Source: Flectobacillus sp.
GTDB taxonomy: Bacteria > Bacteroidota > Bacteroidia > Cytophagales > Spirosomataceae
Length of the DNA: 16,612 bases
Direction: 5' to 3'
Assembly: GCA_029865665.1 (NCBI GenBank)
Contig: JARXAV010000014.1
Span: forward strand, 1 to 16,612
Below are positions 1 to 9,534 of the stretch, piece after piece; position 1 is the first letter of the stretch; every line of letters begins with the position of its first letter. The translations under genes were made by a program, and so were the position numbers. The notes beneath the pieces are model-generated. The model saw only the letters and a list, made by a program, of their open reading frames with translations, did no database searches and had not been told where the DNA came from.

Positions 1-1214
1 CCTTTTACACCGATAGATTTCAACCAAGCCATTTCTTTCCGTCTGGCAATCGTATTATCCATAATGCCTCTTGGCCCTTGTGGGGCATCATTCCAATAGC
101 CATTTGAGTTATACCACAAGTACAAACTCACGCCTTTTTGCTTGGCATAGTTGCACAATTCTACTATTTTTTCACGCCCGATTTGTGTATCCCAAAGGGC
201 ATCTACCAAAACGGTTTTATAGCCCATGGCTGCACTAAAATCTATGTATTTTAGTTGTTCATCAAAAATGGTTTTGCCGTCCATTTTTATAATCCAACTC
301 CACGAACCTTTGGTATATTCGTATTTTTGACTTGCCTCATACAATGGTTTTACAACATCAAATGCAACGGTAGTTTCAACAATTGGAGCAAGCGTTTCGC
401 CAACTGTAATGGTACGCCACGGAGTTTCATCAGGGAGCATAATACCGGGTGCTGTGGTTCCATTACCATTATTTTCGCCCATCATCGGATAACCAATCGT
501 GTAAAGTCCGTCTTTTTGTCCCATCAAACGACTCCCACAATAACGACTATCGACACCCGTCTCTGAAATTAAAACCCAACCATTATTATTTACTTTAAAT
601 AAACACGGGAAGGTGTAACCGTTGTTTTCACGACCGTTTTGTCCCATATTTTCATCCACGGTATAGGGAATTTCATAGCTGGGCATGGTACGGGCGAAAC
701 CCACCATCGGCTTACTTTGTGACGATAAAAAAGTGGTGCTTCCAGACGGTAAAGTAAACCCTGTAGTCTCTTCATTTACCACACATGACAATGCTTTATT
801 TTGTGGATATACTTTATATTTGAATGCCACATCGTTGTCGCTTACCCTAAAAATCACGTCCAAAGCTGTAGTCGTGTCTTTTTTGAAAGTAAAAGTCGCT
901 TCATTGGCTACATAATGAACTTTTGATTTTTTAATATTGGGTAATTCATAAACTTCATCTATTCTCAAATTTTTGGAATTGTTATTCATATTCAATCCTT
1001 CACTAAGATCGGTCACGTTGGTTTTAAGTCCAAGTGGTGATTTTGTCAAAAATTGTTTTCCATTTAGACTTATCTCATAGTATGGCTTTCCATTTTCGGT
1101 TGTTACTGAAACCACCAACTTTCCGTCTGGACTACTTACTTTTGCAGTATTTTGAGCCTTTATTACAAAGCTTCCCATCAAAAGAAAACAAGTAAGTATC
1201 TGTTTAATTTTCAT
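1..1214 (-). CDS. GH97 family glycoside hydrolase (alpha-glucosidase/alpha-galactosidase, SusB-like), 3' end outside window
   Basis: The minus strand from the ATG at 1212-1214 is open to the window edge, giving about 404 codons. A signal peptide (residues 1 to about 20, ending VIKAQ) implies export to the periplasm. Residues 25-270 look like the GH97 N-terminal beta-sandwich. The barrel start follows, with GH97-typical stretches: 'GSWSWI', 'YIDFSAAMGYKTVLVDALWD', 'LYLWYNSNG' and 'MDNTIARRKEMAWLKSIGVKG'. Known GH97 enzymes are about 650-720 aa, so roughly 40% is missing. The window ends just before the strand that should carry the Asp nucleophile of retaining members, so retaining alpha-galactosidase cannot be separated from inverting SusB-type alpha-glucosidase. 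It lies 11 bp after the GH43 stop and is probably co-transcribed. In a xylan locus, removal of terminal alpha-galactose from side chains is a reasonable guess but is inference. Confidence 0.88.
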   Translation of the reverse strand, partial: MKIKQILTCFLLMGSFVIKAQNTAKVSSPDGKLVVSVTTENGKPYYEISLNGKQFLTKSPLGLKTNVTDLSEGLNMNNNSKNLRIDEVYELPNIKKSKVHYVANEATFTFKKDTTTALDVIFRVSDNDVAFKYKVYPQNKALSCVVNEETTGFTLPSGSTTFLSSQSKPMVGFARTMPSYEIPYTVDENMGQNGRENNGYTFPCLFKVNNNGWVLISETGVDSRYCGSRLMGQKDGLYTIGYPMMGENNGNGTTAPGIMLPDETPWRTITVGETLAPIVETTVAFDVVKPLYEASQKYEYTKGSWSWIIKMDGKTIFDEQLKYIDFSAAMGYKTVLVDALWDTQIGREKIVELCNYAKQKGVSLYLWYNSNGYWNDAPQGPRGIMDNTIARRKEMAWLKSIGVK

Positions 1215-1225
1215 TGTTTCCAGTT

Positions 1226-2827
1226 TTATAAAATTTTATCTGTAATCTTAAACCAATCAAAATCAGTAAAACCACCCGTATTTTTCGTAGCATAATTGAA
1301 AAGCCCAAATCTGTATCCCATAAAGTGAGGGAGCGTGTAAGGCATTTTCAACGTCTCACCGATACTCGTCCAAGTTTTGCCGTCGAGACTATAAAGGAAA
1401 GTAGCCAAGTCTTTTTTGTCCGTAAAATCACAGTTGATTTTTAGATAGATTTTGTTCTGCTCTAATGGTACTTTTTGAGTTTCAACGGGTTTTCCCGTGT
1501 TGGTACTGACCATCACGATTGTTTTTTTGCCGTTTTCAATTTTCACACCAACTTGACCAAAATTTTTCTGCAAAACGCTCAATCCTGCAAAATCGCCTTC
1601 CTTCATGTTGCTCATATCAAGCATTGTAGAACCAGAGCAAGTTGGTCCAAAGGTGCGTTGCGTTAACGTATTACGAGCTTGCGTAAAAGCCGTATCAATT
1701 CTATCTGTTTTTAAACGTAAAAATCCTGTACGCTCCGAAATAGACCAAAGATTATTCGCTGGATTATGGTTCCATTGCCAAACTAGTGGAAGTTTTGCTT
1801 CCCCTTTTTTGCGAGTAAATTCATCCGAATTCACAAGATTGGGCATCAAACTTTTATTAGTGGGTAAATTTAGGGTCATCGGAACTTTGCCATTTTCGCC
1901 TAAAACTGGCCAACCGTCTTTCCACTCGACAGGTACTAAATATGGAATTCGTCCAACGCCACCATTATCACGGAAAAGGTACGAAAACCAACGTCCATCG
2001 GGGGTATCAATCAAACCACCCTGAGCAACGCCTAAATCTTGTAACCCAATTTTCCCTTCCCAAGGCCCCGTAATTTTGTCGGCATGGTGAATAAGTACCG
2101 TTCGCATTCCGCCACGTGGCCAGCAGATATTAAATAGGTAATATTTGCCATTATGTTTGAAAAGTTGTGAGCCTTCGGCTGGTAACATAATGGGGGCATT
2201 GGCAGCAGCAGAAGCATTCTCAATCAAGGTTTTTTCTTCTGTACCTTCCATTTTACCACTCAAATCAGGCTTTAATTCTATGATTTTTAGTTTTCCTGCT
2301 CCATAAATGAGGTAGGTTTTACCATCGTCATCAAAAAAAATAGTATGGTCGTGGTAAGCAGGGGCAAAAGATTTTTCTTTCCACGGCCCTTTGATATTTT
2401 TGGAAGTGTAAATGTGCGTTTTGCCCGATGTGGCGGCAAAAGTGCTGACCATAAATTCTCCATTGTGGTAGCGGATACAACTTGCCCAAGAACCTCGACC
2501 GTAAGTACTTTGACCATTTGTGAGGTTCATGGCATCGTTTTCTACCAATCTGTCATAACAATAGCTTTCGAGTTTCCAATTCACCAAGTCTTTTGAACTC
2601 ATAATCGGCACACCCGGACTCATGTGCATGGTGGTGCTACTCATGTAGTACGTATCGCCTATACGAATCATCGAAAGGTCGGGAACATCGGCATGAATGA
2701 TTGGGTTATGGGCTTGAATTTTCTGGGCTAAAACGGGAGATGTTTTTACACAAATGCTTAAGCACAAGGTTATCGTCCAAACTTTTGCCAGCTTCAAAAA
2801 CTCTAATATATTGATGTTAGTTTTCAA
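1226..2827 (-). CDS. GH43 family exported glycosidase with C-terminal concanavalin-like domain (beta-xylosidase/arabinofuranosidase type)
   Basis: This 533-aa protein has an N-terminal hydrophobic signal (about residues 15-35, ending VLAQ). Residues 40-320 form a five-bladed propeller with the GH43 triad: general base D50 in 'ADVPDLS', pKa modulator D160 in 'YHDHTIFFDDDG', and general acid E219 in 'AEGSQLF'. The 'YYMSSTTMHMSPGVPIM' stretch is characteristic of large GH43 beta-xylosidase-like enzymes, and I think subfamily 12 fits best. About residues 335-530 form a beta-sandwich (GH43 C2-like, concanavalin fold) that in relatives shapes the active site. Predicted role is removal of xylose or arabinose from xylan-derived oligosaccharides in the periplasm. 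The start is 12 bp after the stop of the upstream GH43 gene, so the two are operonic. The subfamily and exact substrate are inferred. Confidence 0.92.
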   Translation of the reverse strand: MKTNINILEFLKLAKVWTITLCLSICVKTSPVLAQKIQAHNPIIHADVPDLSMIRIGDTYYMSSTTMHMSPGVPIMSSKDLVNWKLESYCYDRLVENDAMNLTNGQSTYGRGSWASCIRYHNGEFMVSTFAATSGKTHIYTSKNIKGPWKEKSFAPAYHDHTIFFDDDGKTYLIYGAGKLKIIELKPDLSGKMEGTEEKTLIENASAAANAPIMLPAEGSQLFKHNGKYYLFNICWPRGGMRTVLIHHADKITGPWEGKIGLQDLGVAQGGLIDTPDGRWFSYLFRDNGGVGRIPYLVPVEWKDGWPVLGENGKVPMTLNLPTNKSLMPNLVNSDEFTRKKGEAKLPLVWQWNHNPANNLWSISERTGFLRLKTDRIDTAFTQARNTLTQRTFGPTCSGSTMLDMSNMKEGDFAGLSVLQKNFGQVGVKIENGKKTIVMVSTNTGKPVETQKVPLEQNKIYLKINCDFTDKKDLATFLYSLDGKTWTSIGETLKMPYTLPHFMGYRFGLFNYATKNTGGFTDFDWFKITDKIL

Positions 2828-2839
2828 TGTTTTAGTTGC

Positions 2840-3811
2840 TTATTTTTTACTAACCTTATAAACTCCTTCGGTAGTTTGTATGATGGGTTTAATCGTACCG
2901 TCTTCATTGTAGTACATATAGTCCACACAGATAGAGCGACGGTACATGCTTCCAGTGGGTAAAGCACCATTATGATAAAAAAAGTAAGATTTACCTTTGT
3001 AATCAATTATACCGGGGTGAGTGGTAAAACTATTCGGAACATTTTCTTGTATGATACCTTTGTATTCCCAAGGGCCGGTAGGGCTTTTTGCCATGCAGTA
3101 TTCAATCATTTCTGGCTTAGTACCTGCACTCGCATATACGAGGTAGTACCAGTTGTTACGCTTATATACCCAAGGTCCTTCTATGTAATTTTTAGGAGTA
3201 TCTACCGTAATAGGGCCATCCAACTCTATCATGTTTTCTTTAAGCTTAGCCCATTTCATACTACCATTACCCCAATAAAGATAGGCTTGCCCGTCGTCGT
3301 CAATGAGTACTGTTGGATCTATGTCATCCCAAGAATGGGGCTTGTCTTTAGTCATTTCATTGACCACTAGTGCTTTACCAATAGCATCCTTGAAAGGCCC
3401 CAGTGGATTGTCTGCCACGGCAACACCGATACAAGAGCCTCCTTGGCTTTCTGCATCTTTTTTATGAAAAGTAGATACGAACCAGTAAAACTTCCCATTC
3501 CGTTCTACACATTGAGCCGCATAGGCATCACCTGTTGCCCAACTAAAGGTTGCGGGCGAGAGTTTTACTCCATGATACTCCCATTTTTTCATGTCTTTGG
3601 TAGAGTAAACATGCCAGTCTGGCATTCGATAATTAGGAGCATTTACTGAGGCCGTATCATGCCCAGCATATACATAGAGTACTCCTTTGTGAACTAAAGG
3701 AGCAGGGTCAGCAGTAAAAATATTACGGAAAATAGGATTTTGGGCAAATGTGCCTTTACTCCATAGCAGACTGCCAAATGCGAGAAGTACAGCTATTAGT
3801 TTATATTTCAT
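2840..3811 (-). CDS. GH43 family exported glycosidase, single-domain (arabinofuranosidase/xylosidase type)
   Basis: This 323-aa protein has a signal peptide (residues 1-24, ending GTFAQ) followed by a bare five-bladed propeller with no accessory domain. Visible triad: base D35 in 'FTADPAPLV', pKa modulator D165 in 'DIDPTVLIDDDGQAYLYWG', and acid E211 in 'YIEGPWVYKRNNWYYLVYA'. The compact length and the 'YRMPDWHVYSTKDM' stretch resemble the short GH43 proteins of Bacteroidota xylan loci (possibly subfamily 1). These are often annotated as arabinanases but act as arabinofuranosidases or beta-xylosidases. It is the middle of three consecutive GH43 genes, 54 bp after one and 12 bp before the next. 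Three divergent paralogues suggest division of labour over different arabinose and xylose linkages. The precise specificity cannot be read from sequence. Confidence 0.9.
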   Translation of the reverse strand: MKYKLIAVLLAFGSLLWSKGTFAQNPIFRNIFTADPAPLVHKGVLYVYAGHDTASVNAPNYRMPDWHVYSTKDMKKWEYHGVKLSPATFSWATGDAYAAQCVERNGKFYWFVSTFHKKDAESQGGSCIGVAVADNPLGPFKDAIGKALVVNEMTKDKPHSWDDIDPTVLIDDDGQAYLYWGNGSMKWAKLKENMIELDGPITVDTPKNYIEGPWVYKRNNWYYLVYASAGTKPEMIEYCMAKSPTGPWEYKGIIQENVPNSFTTHPGIIDYKGKSYFFYHNGALPTGSMYRRSICVDYMYYNEDGTIKPIIQTTEGVYKVSKK

Positions 3812-3865
3812 GTCTTTTACTTTTTTGAGGCAGTATTAGGTCTGCCATAGTTAAAAAATCATTTA

Positions 3866-5533
3866 TCATTTCAAGACGGCATCATCACCGCTGTATTTCA
3901 AATACTTAAATGTTGCGTTCTTGTCTGATTTTTCACCATTGGAAGTTGCGTACATTGCATATACACAGCCTACAAAGCCTCCTGAAAATTTGGTAGAAAG
4001 GTGTTTGCCATCTTGGTTTTCGGCTAAAACCTTGAAGTCTTTGCCATTTTCAGAGATAGAAAAATCACATTTATCGCCTTTGGTAGCGATACGCAAGACC
4101 AATTTTCCATTGCCAACAGGTAGCGTATTAATCAATTCTACGTCTTTTTTGCGGTGAATACTTTTATATAATTCTACTTGAGTTTTACCGTCTTTAATAG
4201 ATTTTGCCAAAAAGTAATAATGGCTTTCGTCTTGATAAATCACTAACCCAGCTTTTTCTTTTTCAGATTTTGGAGAAAAAACGAGTTCTGTTTCTGCCGA
4301 ACTGCTTAGATGTTGCTGACGCTTGCCTACAAATGAAGGATTTTCGAGTGCTGAAATAGTCTCGGGTTTAAGTTTTAAGGTTAGTCCATTTTTAGAAGTT
4401 TTAAACGAACTACTATCTACCGTTCGCAAGTGCATCATCGAAAGGTCAAGACCTTTATCAAATTTCATGGTGTAAGAGAAATTACCATTTTGAGGCAAAG
4501 CACCTTTTTGCTTTACTTCTTTAATATTGGTTTCGTATTTGTATTCGATGGCTTTTTCGCCATGTTCAATCATCGGCCAATCGTTTACCCAAGTAAGCGG
4601 AGCAATAAACATTTCACGTCCTGTATTATAATAATCACCTTCGTAAGGACGAACGGCTAAGAAAATCGAGTACCAATTACCATCTGGCCCTTCAATAAAT
4701 TGTGCGTGTCCTGCTGATGTAATAGGGTTGGGGCGGTCTGCTGGTAATTCCCTTTGAGTCAAAACGGGGTTTCCCGCATAAGGTACATACGGTCCCCAAA
4801 TATCTTTACTACGCAAAGCCACTTGTGAGTGATTGACCGATGTTCCGCCTTCGGCACAATACAAAATATACCAATCGTTGCGTTTCAAAATATGTGGACC
4901 TTCAATCCAAACTGGTTTTTTAGTAATATCCACACCGCCGTTTATCAATTGCTTTTTCTCACCAATGGTTTTTAAGTTTTTGTAATCAAACTCATACAAT
5001 TGCACCGTGCGATGTCCAGAGTAAAGGGGTTTATTATCAGGAGCATCGCTGTTGTAAACCACATAAGCTTTGTCAGTTGCTTCGTCAAAATAAATGGAAG
5101 GGTCAATACCACGAACTTGGGGCAATTTTACGGGATTACTATAAGGGCCAGCAGGGTTGGTGGCTGTAACTACAAAGTTTCCGTCGTTGTCAATATCGGT
5201 ACAAGTAACGTAGTAAATGCCTTTGTAATACGTAATGGCAGGGGCAAAAAGTCCACGGCTCATACGCTCGCCCATGAAATCCATTTGTGATGGACGATTG
5301 ATTACATTCCCGATTTGTTTCCAATTCTTCAAATCACGGCTGTGCATGATGGGTAACCCTGGGAAATAGGAGAAAGTAGAATGAACGGAATAATAATCTG
5401 CGCCTACTTTTACAACACTTGGGTCAGGATAAAAACCCGTCATAATTGGGTTTACCAAGGTAGTTTTCTGTGCATTTGCGATACCGACCGTAAACAGATA
5501 GGTAAGTCCTAAAATGAATGCTTTTATTTTCAT
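3866..5533 (-). CDS. GH43 family beta-xylosidase-type enzyme with C-terminal beta-sandwich
   Basis: This 555-aa exported protein has a signal peptide (residues 1-21, ending GIANAQ). The propeller shows the GH43 triad: base D37 in 'GFYPDPSVV', pKa modulator D144 in 'GIDPSIYFD', and acid E211 in 'IEGPHILKRNDWYILY'. The stretches 'YYSVHSTFSYFPGLPIMHSRDLKNW' (split here as YYSVHSTFSYF and PGLPIMHSRDLKNW) and 'GHAQFIEGPDGNWY' are typical of two-domain beta-1,4-xylosidases of subfamilies 10-12. Residues of about 340-550 form the concanavalin-like C-terminal domain. The likely reaction is release of xylose from the non-reducing end of xylo-oligosaccharides made by the GH10 enzyme upstream. The ATG lies 26 bp after the GH95 stop, consistent with one transcript. 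Activity on arabinofuranosyl linkages is an alternative. Confidence 0.92.
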   Translation of the reverse strand: MKIKAFILGLTYLFTVGIANAQKTTLVNPIMTGFYPDPSVVKVGADYYSVHSTFSYFPGLPIMHSRDLKNWKQIGNVINRPSQMDFMGERMSRGLFAPAITYYKGIYYVTCTDIDNDGNFVVTATNPAGPYSNPVKLPQVRGIDPSIYFDEATDKAYVVYNSDAPDNKPLYSGHRTVQLYEFDYKNLKTIGEKKQLINGGVDITKKPVWIEGPHILKRNDWYILYCAEGGTSVNHSQVALRSKDIWGPYVPYAGNPVLTQRELPADRPNPITSAGHAQFIEGPDGNWYSIFLAVRPYEGDYYNTGREMFIAPLTWVNDWPMIEHGEKAIEYKYETNIKEVKQKGALPQNGNFSYTMKFDKGLDLSMMHLRTVDSSSFKTSKNGLTLKLKPETISALENPSFVGKRQQHLSSSAETELVFSPKSEKEKAGLVIYQDESHYYFLAKSIKDGKTQVELYKSIHRKKDVELINTLPVGNGKLVLRIATKGDKCDFSISENGKDFKVLAENQDGKHLSTKFSGGFVGCVYAMYATSNGEKSDKNATFKYLKYSGDDAVLK

Positions 5534-5559
5534 GTTTATAAAAATGTCTATGCTAAAAT

Positions 5560-8019
5560 TTATTTTATTGAAAAAGTATAAACGTTACCCTTCTGCGTAG
5601 TTATGTCAAAAAGGAAGGTTTTTTTTAATACAAGTGGTTTGATAGTTGATTTTTCGGAAATGATTGGTTGGGGTATCTCTTCTAATTGATAAAATGGATT
5701 CGTATTTTTACCTTGAGCCTTTGCTAAGTTAGCTCCTGTGCTGATTTTCAATTCATTAGGTAATCGCAAACGAAGGTTTCCGCCCAAATTAGATTTAATA
5801 ACCACCTTAACTAACTTGGCATCTTTCCACTCCATTGATACGATTTCAAAACCACCTTTAGCACGAAGTCCACGAATAGAGCCTTCTGTCCAAACATCTG
5901 GAAGAGCTGGCAAAAGATGTATGGCATCTTCAGCACTTTGCATCAGCATTTCGGTAATACCCGAAGTACAACCGAAATTGCCGTCAATCTGGAAGGGAGG
6001 ATGTGCATCGAACAAATTGTTGTAAGTGCCTCCCCCATCGGCATTTACCCCCAGTGGCGTAAGCTGATTTTGAATTAATTTATAGGCATGATTTCCATCT
6101 TGCATTTTTGCCCACCAGTTTACTTTCCAGCCCATACTCCAACCTGTCGAAACATCACTGCGTTGAATCAAGGTATTTTTGGCAGCCGCAAATAGTTCTG
6201 GCGTGCGATAAGCTGATATTTGATTAGACGGAAACAGGCCATACAAATGTGAAATATGACGATGATGGTCGTTAGGTTCGTCCACGTCGTCAAGCCATTC
6301 TTGTAATTGATTGTGCTTCCCAATGTGCATAGGGGCTAATTTACTACGCACTTGTTTGAGGGAATCCACAAAAGCAAGGTCATTACCAAGTGCCTCGGCA
6401 GCTCTAATAGTTGTGCTAAATACATCATACACAATTTGATTATCCATCGTTGTACCCGCATCGATAGAAGAGCCTTCGTGTGCTGCAGGAGCATTTTCTG
6501 GCGAGTTGGCAGGAGCTACCACCAACCAGTGATATTTGGGATGTTCTACCAAAAAATCAATATAAAAAGTAGCTGCCCCTTTCAAAATTGGATATACCGA
6601 AGCTAAGTATTTTTTGTCGCCATTGTATAAATAATGTTCCCAAAGGTGCTGACTCAGCCAGCCACCGCCTGCATTCCAAACTCCCCAAAATGCACCGTCA
6701 ACTGGCCCGTTGATTCTCCAAATATCGGTATTATGATGAGCCATCCAGCCACGAGTACCATACATGACTTTGGCAGTTTCTTTGCCTGTTTCTGATAGTT
6801 CCCTTATCAATTTAAGTAATGGTTCGTGTAATTCTGAAAGATTGGTTTTTTCGGCAGGCCAATAATTCATTTCAGTATTTATGTTGATTGTATATTTACT
6901 ATCCCAGGCAGGGTATAGTTTATTATTCCAAATACCTTGCAAGTTGGCAGGTTGTCCGCCTGGTTGTGAAGAAGAAATCAACAAATACCTTCCATATTGA
7001 TAATATAGCGTAACAAAATGTGGGTCATAGCTTTTGTTAAAATTTTTCAGTCGCTCGTCGGTTGGCAATTTTGCGGCATCCGTTGCACCCAAATCCAATT
7101 TTACTCTGTTAAAATACCGCTGGTAAGCAGCGATATGTCCTTTTAAAATGGCTGGATAAGCTTTTGGAAAAGCTTTGTTCAAGTATTCTAAAGCTCTTTT
7201 ATTTTCATCGCCACTGATATCATCATATTTGTTGAAATTGGTCGCAATTGAAATAAATATAGTGGCAGTATTAGCGTTTTGCACCACGACTGAAGAATCG
7301 GTGGCACTCATGTTACCACCCTCAATTTTGAGTTTTACGATTCCTTTGAGCCGAACCAAACCTTTTACGCCTTCATGGTCTGCTGTTGTGGCTGCCAAAG
7401 TGAGTTCTTTATTGGGCGTAACAGCAATACTTTTCTTGGCATGAGGCGACGAGTAAGTAGCTGAAAAAGAGAGACTATTGGCTTTGTTGGCTGTAAGTCG
7501 TATTACGATGACTCTGTCTGGAAAAGATACAAATGCTTCACGGGCGTATGTAACTCCTCCAGCTGAGTACGTAGTAGTGGTTAGGGCTTTTTCAATATCT
7601 AATTCACGGCGATAATTGCTAAACTGTTGGTGTCCTTCAAAAGTTAAATGCAAATTACCCACAGGTTGAAACATTTGTCCATGCGATTTTTTAGTGATAA
7701 TCGACTGATTGGTCAGCTTTTCGGCTTCTTTGTATTTTCCTTCAAAAATCAATTTTCTAACTATCGGCAAAGCCGCCAACGCATCAGGGTTGTCATTGCG
7801 ATTGGGGCTACCACTCCAAACGGTGTGTTCGTTGAGTTGAATCGTTTCTTTTTCAACATTGCCGTAGACCATTGCTCCTAGAAAACCGTTCCCAATAGGT
7901 AGTGCATTTTCCCAAGTGTTTCCCGCAGGTTGATTATACCACAGGTTCAGCCTTGTTTTGTTCTGGGAGAAAACACTTTTTGCTACAAAAAGTAAGAAGA
8001 TCAGAAAAACTTGTTTCAT
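5560..8019 (-). CDS. GH95 family alpha-L-fucosidase / alpha-L-galactosidase
   Basis: This full-length GH95 enzyme (819 aa) has a signal peptide (residues 1-19, ending SVFSQ). The N-terminal beta-domain contains '[15 protein letters not shown]' and '[10 protein letters not shown]', both highly conserved in GH95. An (alpha/alpha)6 catalytic barrel follows. Catalytic residues can be placed by comparison with Bifidobacterium AfcA: the Asn pair N379 and N381 in '[10 protein letters not shown]', the acid E508 in 'SPENAP', and D679 in 'QIDGNFG'. The family inverts alpha-1,2-L-fucosidic bonds, but a GH95 member in a Bacteroides ovatus xylan locus acts as alpha-L-galactosidase on complex (corn-type) glucuronoarabinoxylan. 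Given the neighbours GH115, CE15, GH10 and GH43, alpha-L-galactosidase is the more attractive assignment here. This is context-based inference. It starts 105 bp after the GH10 stop. Confidence 0.93.
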   Translation of the reverse strand: MKQVFLIFLLFVAKSVFSQNKTRLNLWYNQPAGNTWENALPIGNGFLGAMVYGNVEKETIQLNEHTVWSGSPNRNDNPDALAALPIVRKLIFEGKYKEAEKLTNQSIITKKSHGQMFQPVGNLHLTFEGHQQFSNYRRELDIEKALTTTTYSAGGVTYAREAFVSFPDRVIVIRLTANKANSLSFSATYSSPHAKKSIAVTPNKELTLAATTADHEGVKGLVRLKGIVKLKIEGGNMSATDSSVVVQNANTATIFISIATNFNKYDDISGDENKRALEYLNKAFPKAYPAILKGHIAAYQRYFNRVKLDLGATDAAKLPTDERLKNFNKSYDPHFVTLYYQYGRYLLISSSQPGGQPANLQGIWNNKLYPAWDSKYTININTEMNYWPAEKTNLSELHEPLLKLIRELSETGKETAKVMYGTRGWMAHHNTDIWRINGPVDGAFWGVWNAGGGWLSQHLWEHYLYNGDKKYLASVYPILKGAATFYIDFLVEHPKYHWLVVAPANSPENAPAAHEGSSIDAGTTMDNQIVYDVFSTTIRAAEALGNDLAFVDSLKQVRSKLAPMHIGKHNQLQEWLDDVDEPNDHHRHISHLYGLFPSNQISAYRTPELFAAAKNTLIQRSDVSTGWSMGWKVNWWAKMQDGNHAYKLIQNQLTPLGVNADGGGTYNNLFDAHPPFQIDGNFGCTSGITEMLMQSAEDAIHLLPALPDVWTEGSIRGLRAKGGFEIVSMEWKDAKLVKVVIKSNLGGNLRLRLPNELKISTGANLAKAQGKNTNPFYQLEEIPQPIISEKSTIKPLVLKKTFLFDITTQKGNVYTFSIK

Positions 8020-8037
8020 AAAAATGGGCGTTGTTTT

Positions 8038-8100
8038 GCGAGTTTGCTTTTATCAACTCTGAGTATTCGACAGACATTCTCCCAAAAAACAAACTCTCGC
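8038..8100 (-). repeat. Imperfect inverted repeat in the GH10-GH95 intercistronic gap
   Basis: In the 105-bp gap between the GH10 stop and the GH95 start, GCGAGTTTG (8038-8046) is complementary to CAAACTCTCGC (8090-8100) except for a two-base bulge, with a loop of about 43 nt. In the minus-strand transcript this could fold upstream of the GH95 start, as an mRNA processing or attenuation hairpin. No T-run follows it, so it is not a classic intrinsic terminator. It may be coincidental. Confidence 0.35.
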
Positions 8101-8124
8101 TACAACAGCAGATTTAACCTGATT

Positions 8125-9249
8125 TTATTGTTTATTAGTTTTTAATTTTACTACTGCGTGATAGGCTTTTTTAGGTTTTAAAGCTCTATCGAACAATAGT
8201 GGATAGTTGGTACGATTGGGAATCGGAAATCCATTTAGCCATGAGTGGCTATCATCTACCCCCCAAAATGTTACTCTGCTTATTTTATCCTGATGTTTCA
8301 AGAAAAGTTTAAAGAGGTCTGTATAACGGTCTGCCAAGGCTGTTTGCACTGAGTCAGGTAAGGCATCTTTGTAAGGATTCATTTCAGGGCTTTCTGCAAA
8401 TCGTTGATTCACATCAGCTCCTCTTAAGTCCCATGGATTAGGTAATACAGTAAGGTCTAATTCCGTAAAGGCAACCTTGACACCTAGCTTAGCAAATTCA
8501 ATAATTGATTCTTCAATTTCTTCTAAATTGAGGGTTTTAATACTCCAGTGTCCTTGAATCCCAACACCATCAATCTTTGTTCCACTTGCTTGTAACTTTT
8601 TGATAATCTCAATTGCCCCTTTACGTTTCGCAGGTTGTTCGATATTATAGTCATTATAATACAAAGCTGCTTTTGGATCCGCCTTAGCTGCCAAATCGAA
8701 GGCTTCTTTTATGTAGCCTTCTCCCAACGTATTCAAGAAAACGGATTTGCGAAGGGTACCGTCTTCGTTCAATGCTTCATTTACCACATCCCAACTATTG
8801 ATTTTGCCTGTATATCTTCCTGCAACGGTATTGATGTGGTCGGTCATAAATATACGTACAGAATCAGCATTTTTCATTCGATACACAAAAGACGGTAATT
8901 GCGAATGCCAAACTAAGGTATGTCCTACAATATACATGTTGTTCTTTTGCCCATACTCTACATATTTGTCTGCAAGTGTAAAATTATAACGATTTGGAGC
9001 AGGATGAACAATCTGAGACTTCATGATGTTCTCAGGTGTTATAGCATTAAATTCTCGCTTGATTAGCTGGTTTGTTTCTTCGTTTTTTTCCAGAATATGG
9101 TCTGTACCTAAAGCTGTACCAATCAAGAAATCTTTTTGATAAACTGACTTTAGTGAGATAGGTGTTTTCTGTGCACACGACAAGTTGAAAGATAAGATGC
9201 TTATAAGAGCTGTTTGACATATTGTCGTTGGTAGCTTACAATAATTCAT
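8125..9249 (-). CDS. GH10 endo-1,4-beta-xylanase
   Basis: This 374-aa enzyme is a typical single-domain GH10 xylanase that cleaves internal beta-1,4 bonds of the xylan main chain. The barrel runs from about residue 33 to 368. The acid/base is E158 in 'SWDVVNEAL' and the nucleophile is E263 in 'FTELDLTVL'. Other conserved stretches are 'NAITPENIMK' (about 68-77), 'GHTLVWHSQLP' (109-119), 'YYNDYNIE' (197-204) and 'VTFWGVDDSHSWL' near the C-terminus. The N-terminus is hydrophobic and ends 'FNLSCAQK'. Cys25 could be a lipoprotein cysteine, although -3 Asn fits the lipobox poorly, so a cleaved signal peptide is equally possible. It is preceded by 457 bp of non-coding DNA with a candidate promoter, so it may begin its own transcript (GH10, GH95, GH43 x3, GH97). 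Confidence 0.96.
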   Translation of the reverse strand: MNYCKLPTTICQTALISILSFNLSCAQKTPISLKSVYQKDFLIGTALGTDHILEKNEETNQLIKREFNAITPENIMKSQIVHPAPNRYNFTLADKYVEYGQKNNMYIVGHTLVWHSQLPSFVYRMKNADSVRIFMTDHINTVAGRYTGKINSWDVVNEALNEDGTLRKSVFLNTLGEGYIKEAFDLAAKADPKAALYYNDYNIEQPAKRKGAIEIIKKLQASGTKIDGVGIQGHWSIKTLNLEEIEESIIEFAKLGVKVAFTELDLTVLPNPWDLRGADVNQRFAESPEMNPYKDALPDSVQTALADRYTDLFKLFLKHQDKISRVTFWGVDDSHSWLNGFPIPNRTNYPLLFDRALKPKKAYHAVVKLKTNKQ

Positions 9250-9424
9250 GTTGTTTTAGTAATAAAGTAAATTGGGATAAATCGAAGACTTTTAACGGTG
9301 TAAAGTAAGTGAATGGACAAATGAATATGTAGCACAAATTATCAAATATTATTACCGAATGTTTAATAGGAAAGAAATTGTTTAATTAATATAAATAATA
9401 TCACAAAAAAAGGTTATGAGATGC

Positions 9425-9432
9425 CAAATGTA
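9425..9432 (-). promoter_or_regulatory. Candidate Bacteroidota -7 promoter element for GH10
   Basis: On the minus strand these bases read TACATTTG, a perfect match to the TAnnTTTG -7 consensus of the Bacteroidota primary sigma factor. The -33 TTTG is only approximated: TTTC lies at 9455-9458, spaced 22 nt, slightly long. Transcription would start near 9418 and leave a leader of about 170 nt before the GH10 ATG. A single 8-bp match in AT-rich DNA can arise by chance. Confidence 0.35.
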
Positions 9433-9534
9433 GAAAATATATTACTTTTTGGTGGAAATATGCTTTTGAGATATAGTTAAAAAGCTGAGGGGAATTTTGG
9501 TTGAAACCGCTTTAACATTCTCGACTTAGATGAT

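Noticed and set aside
1605..2024. Open frame of 139 codons on the plus strand inside the first GH43 gene
   Set aside because: It lies wholly antisense to a well-conserved GH43 catalytic and C-terminal region, resembles no known protein, and has no separate promoter or ribosome site.
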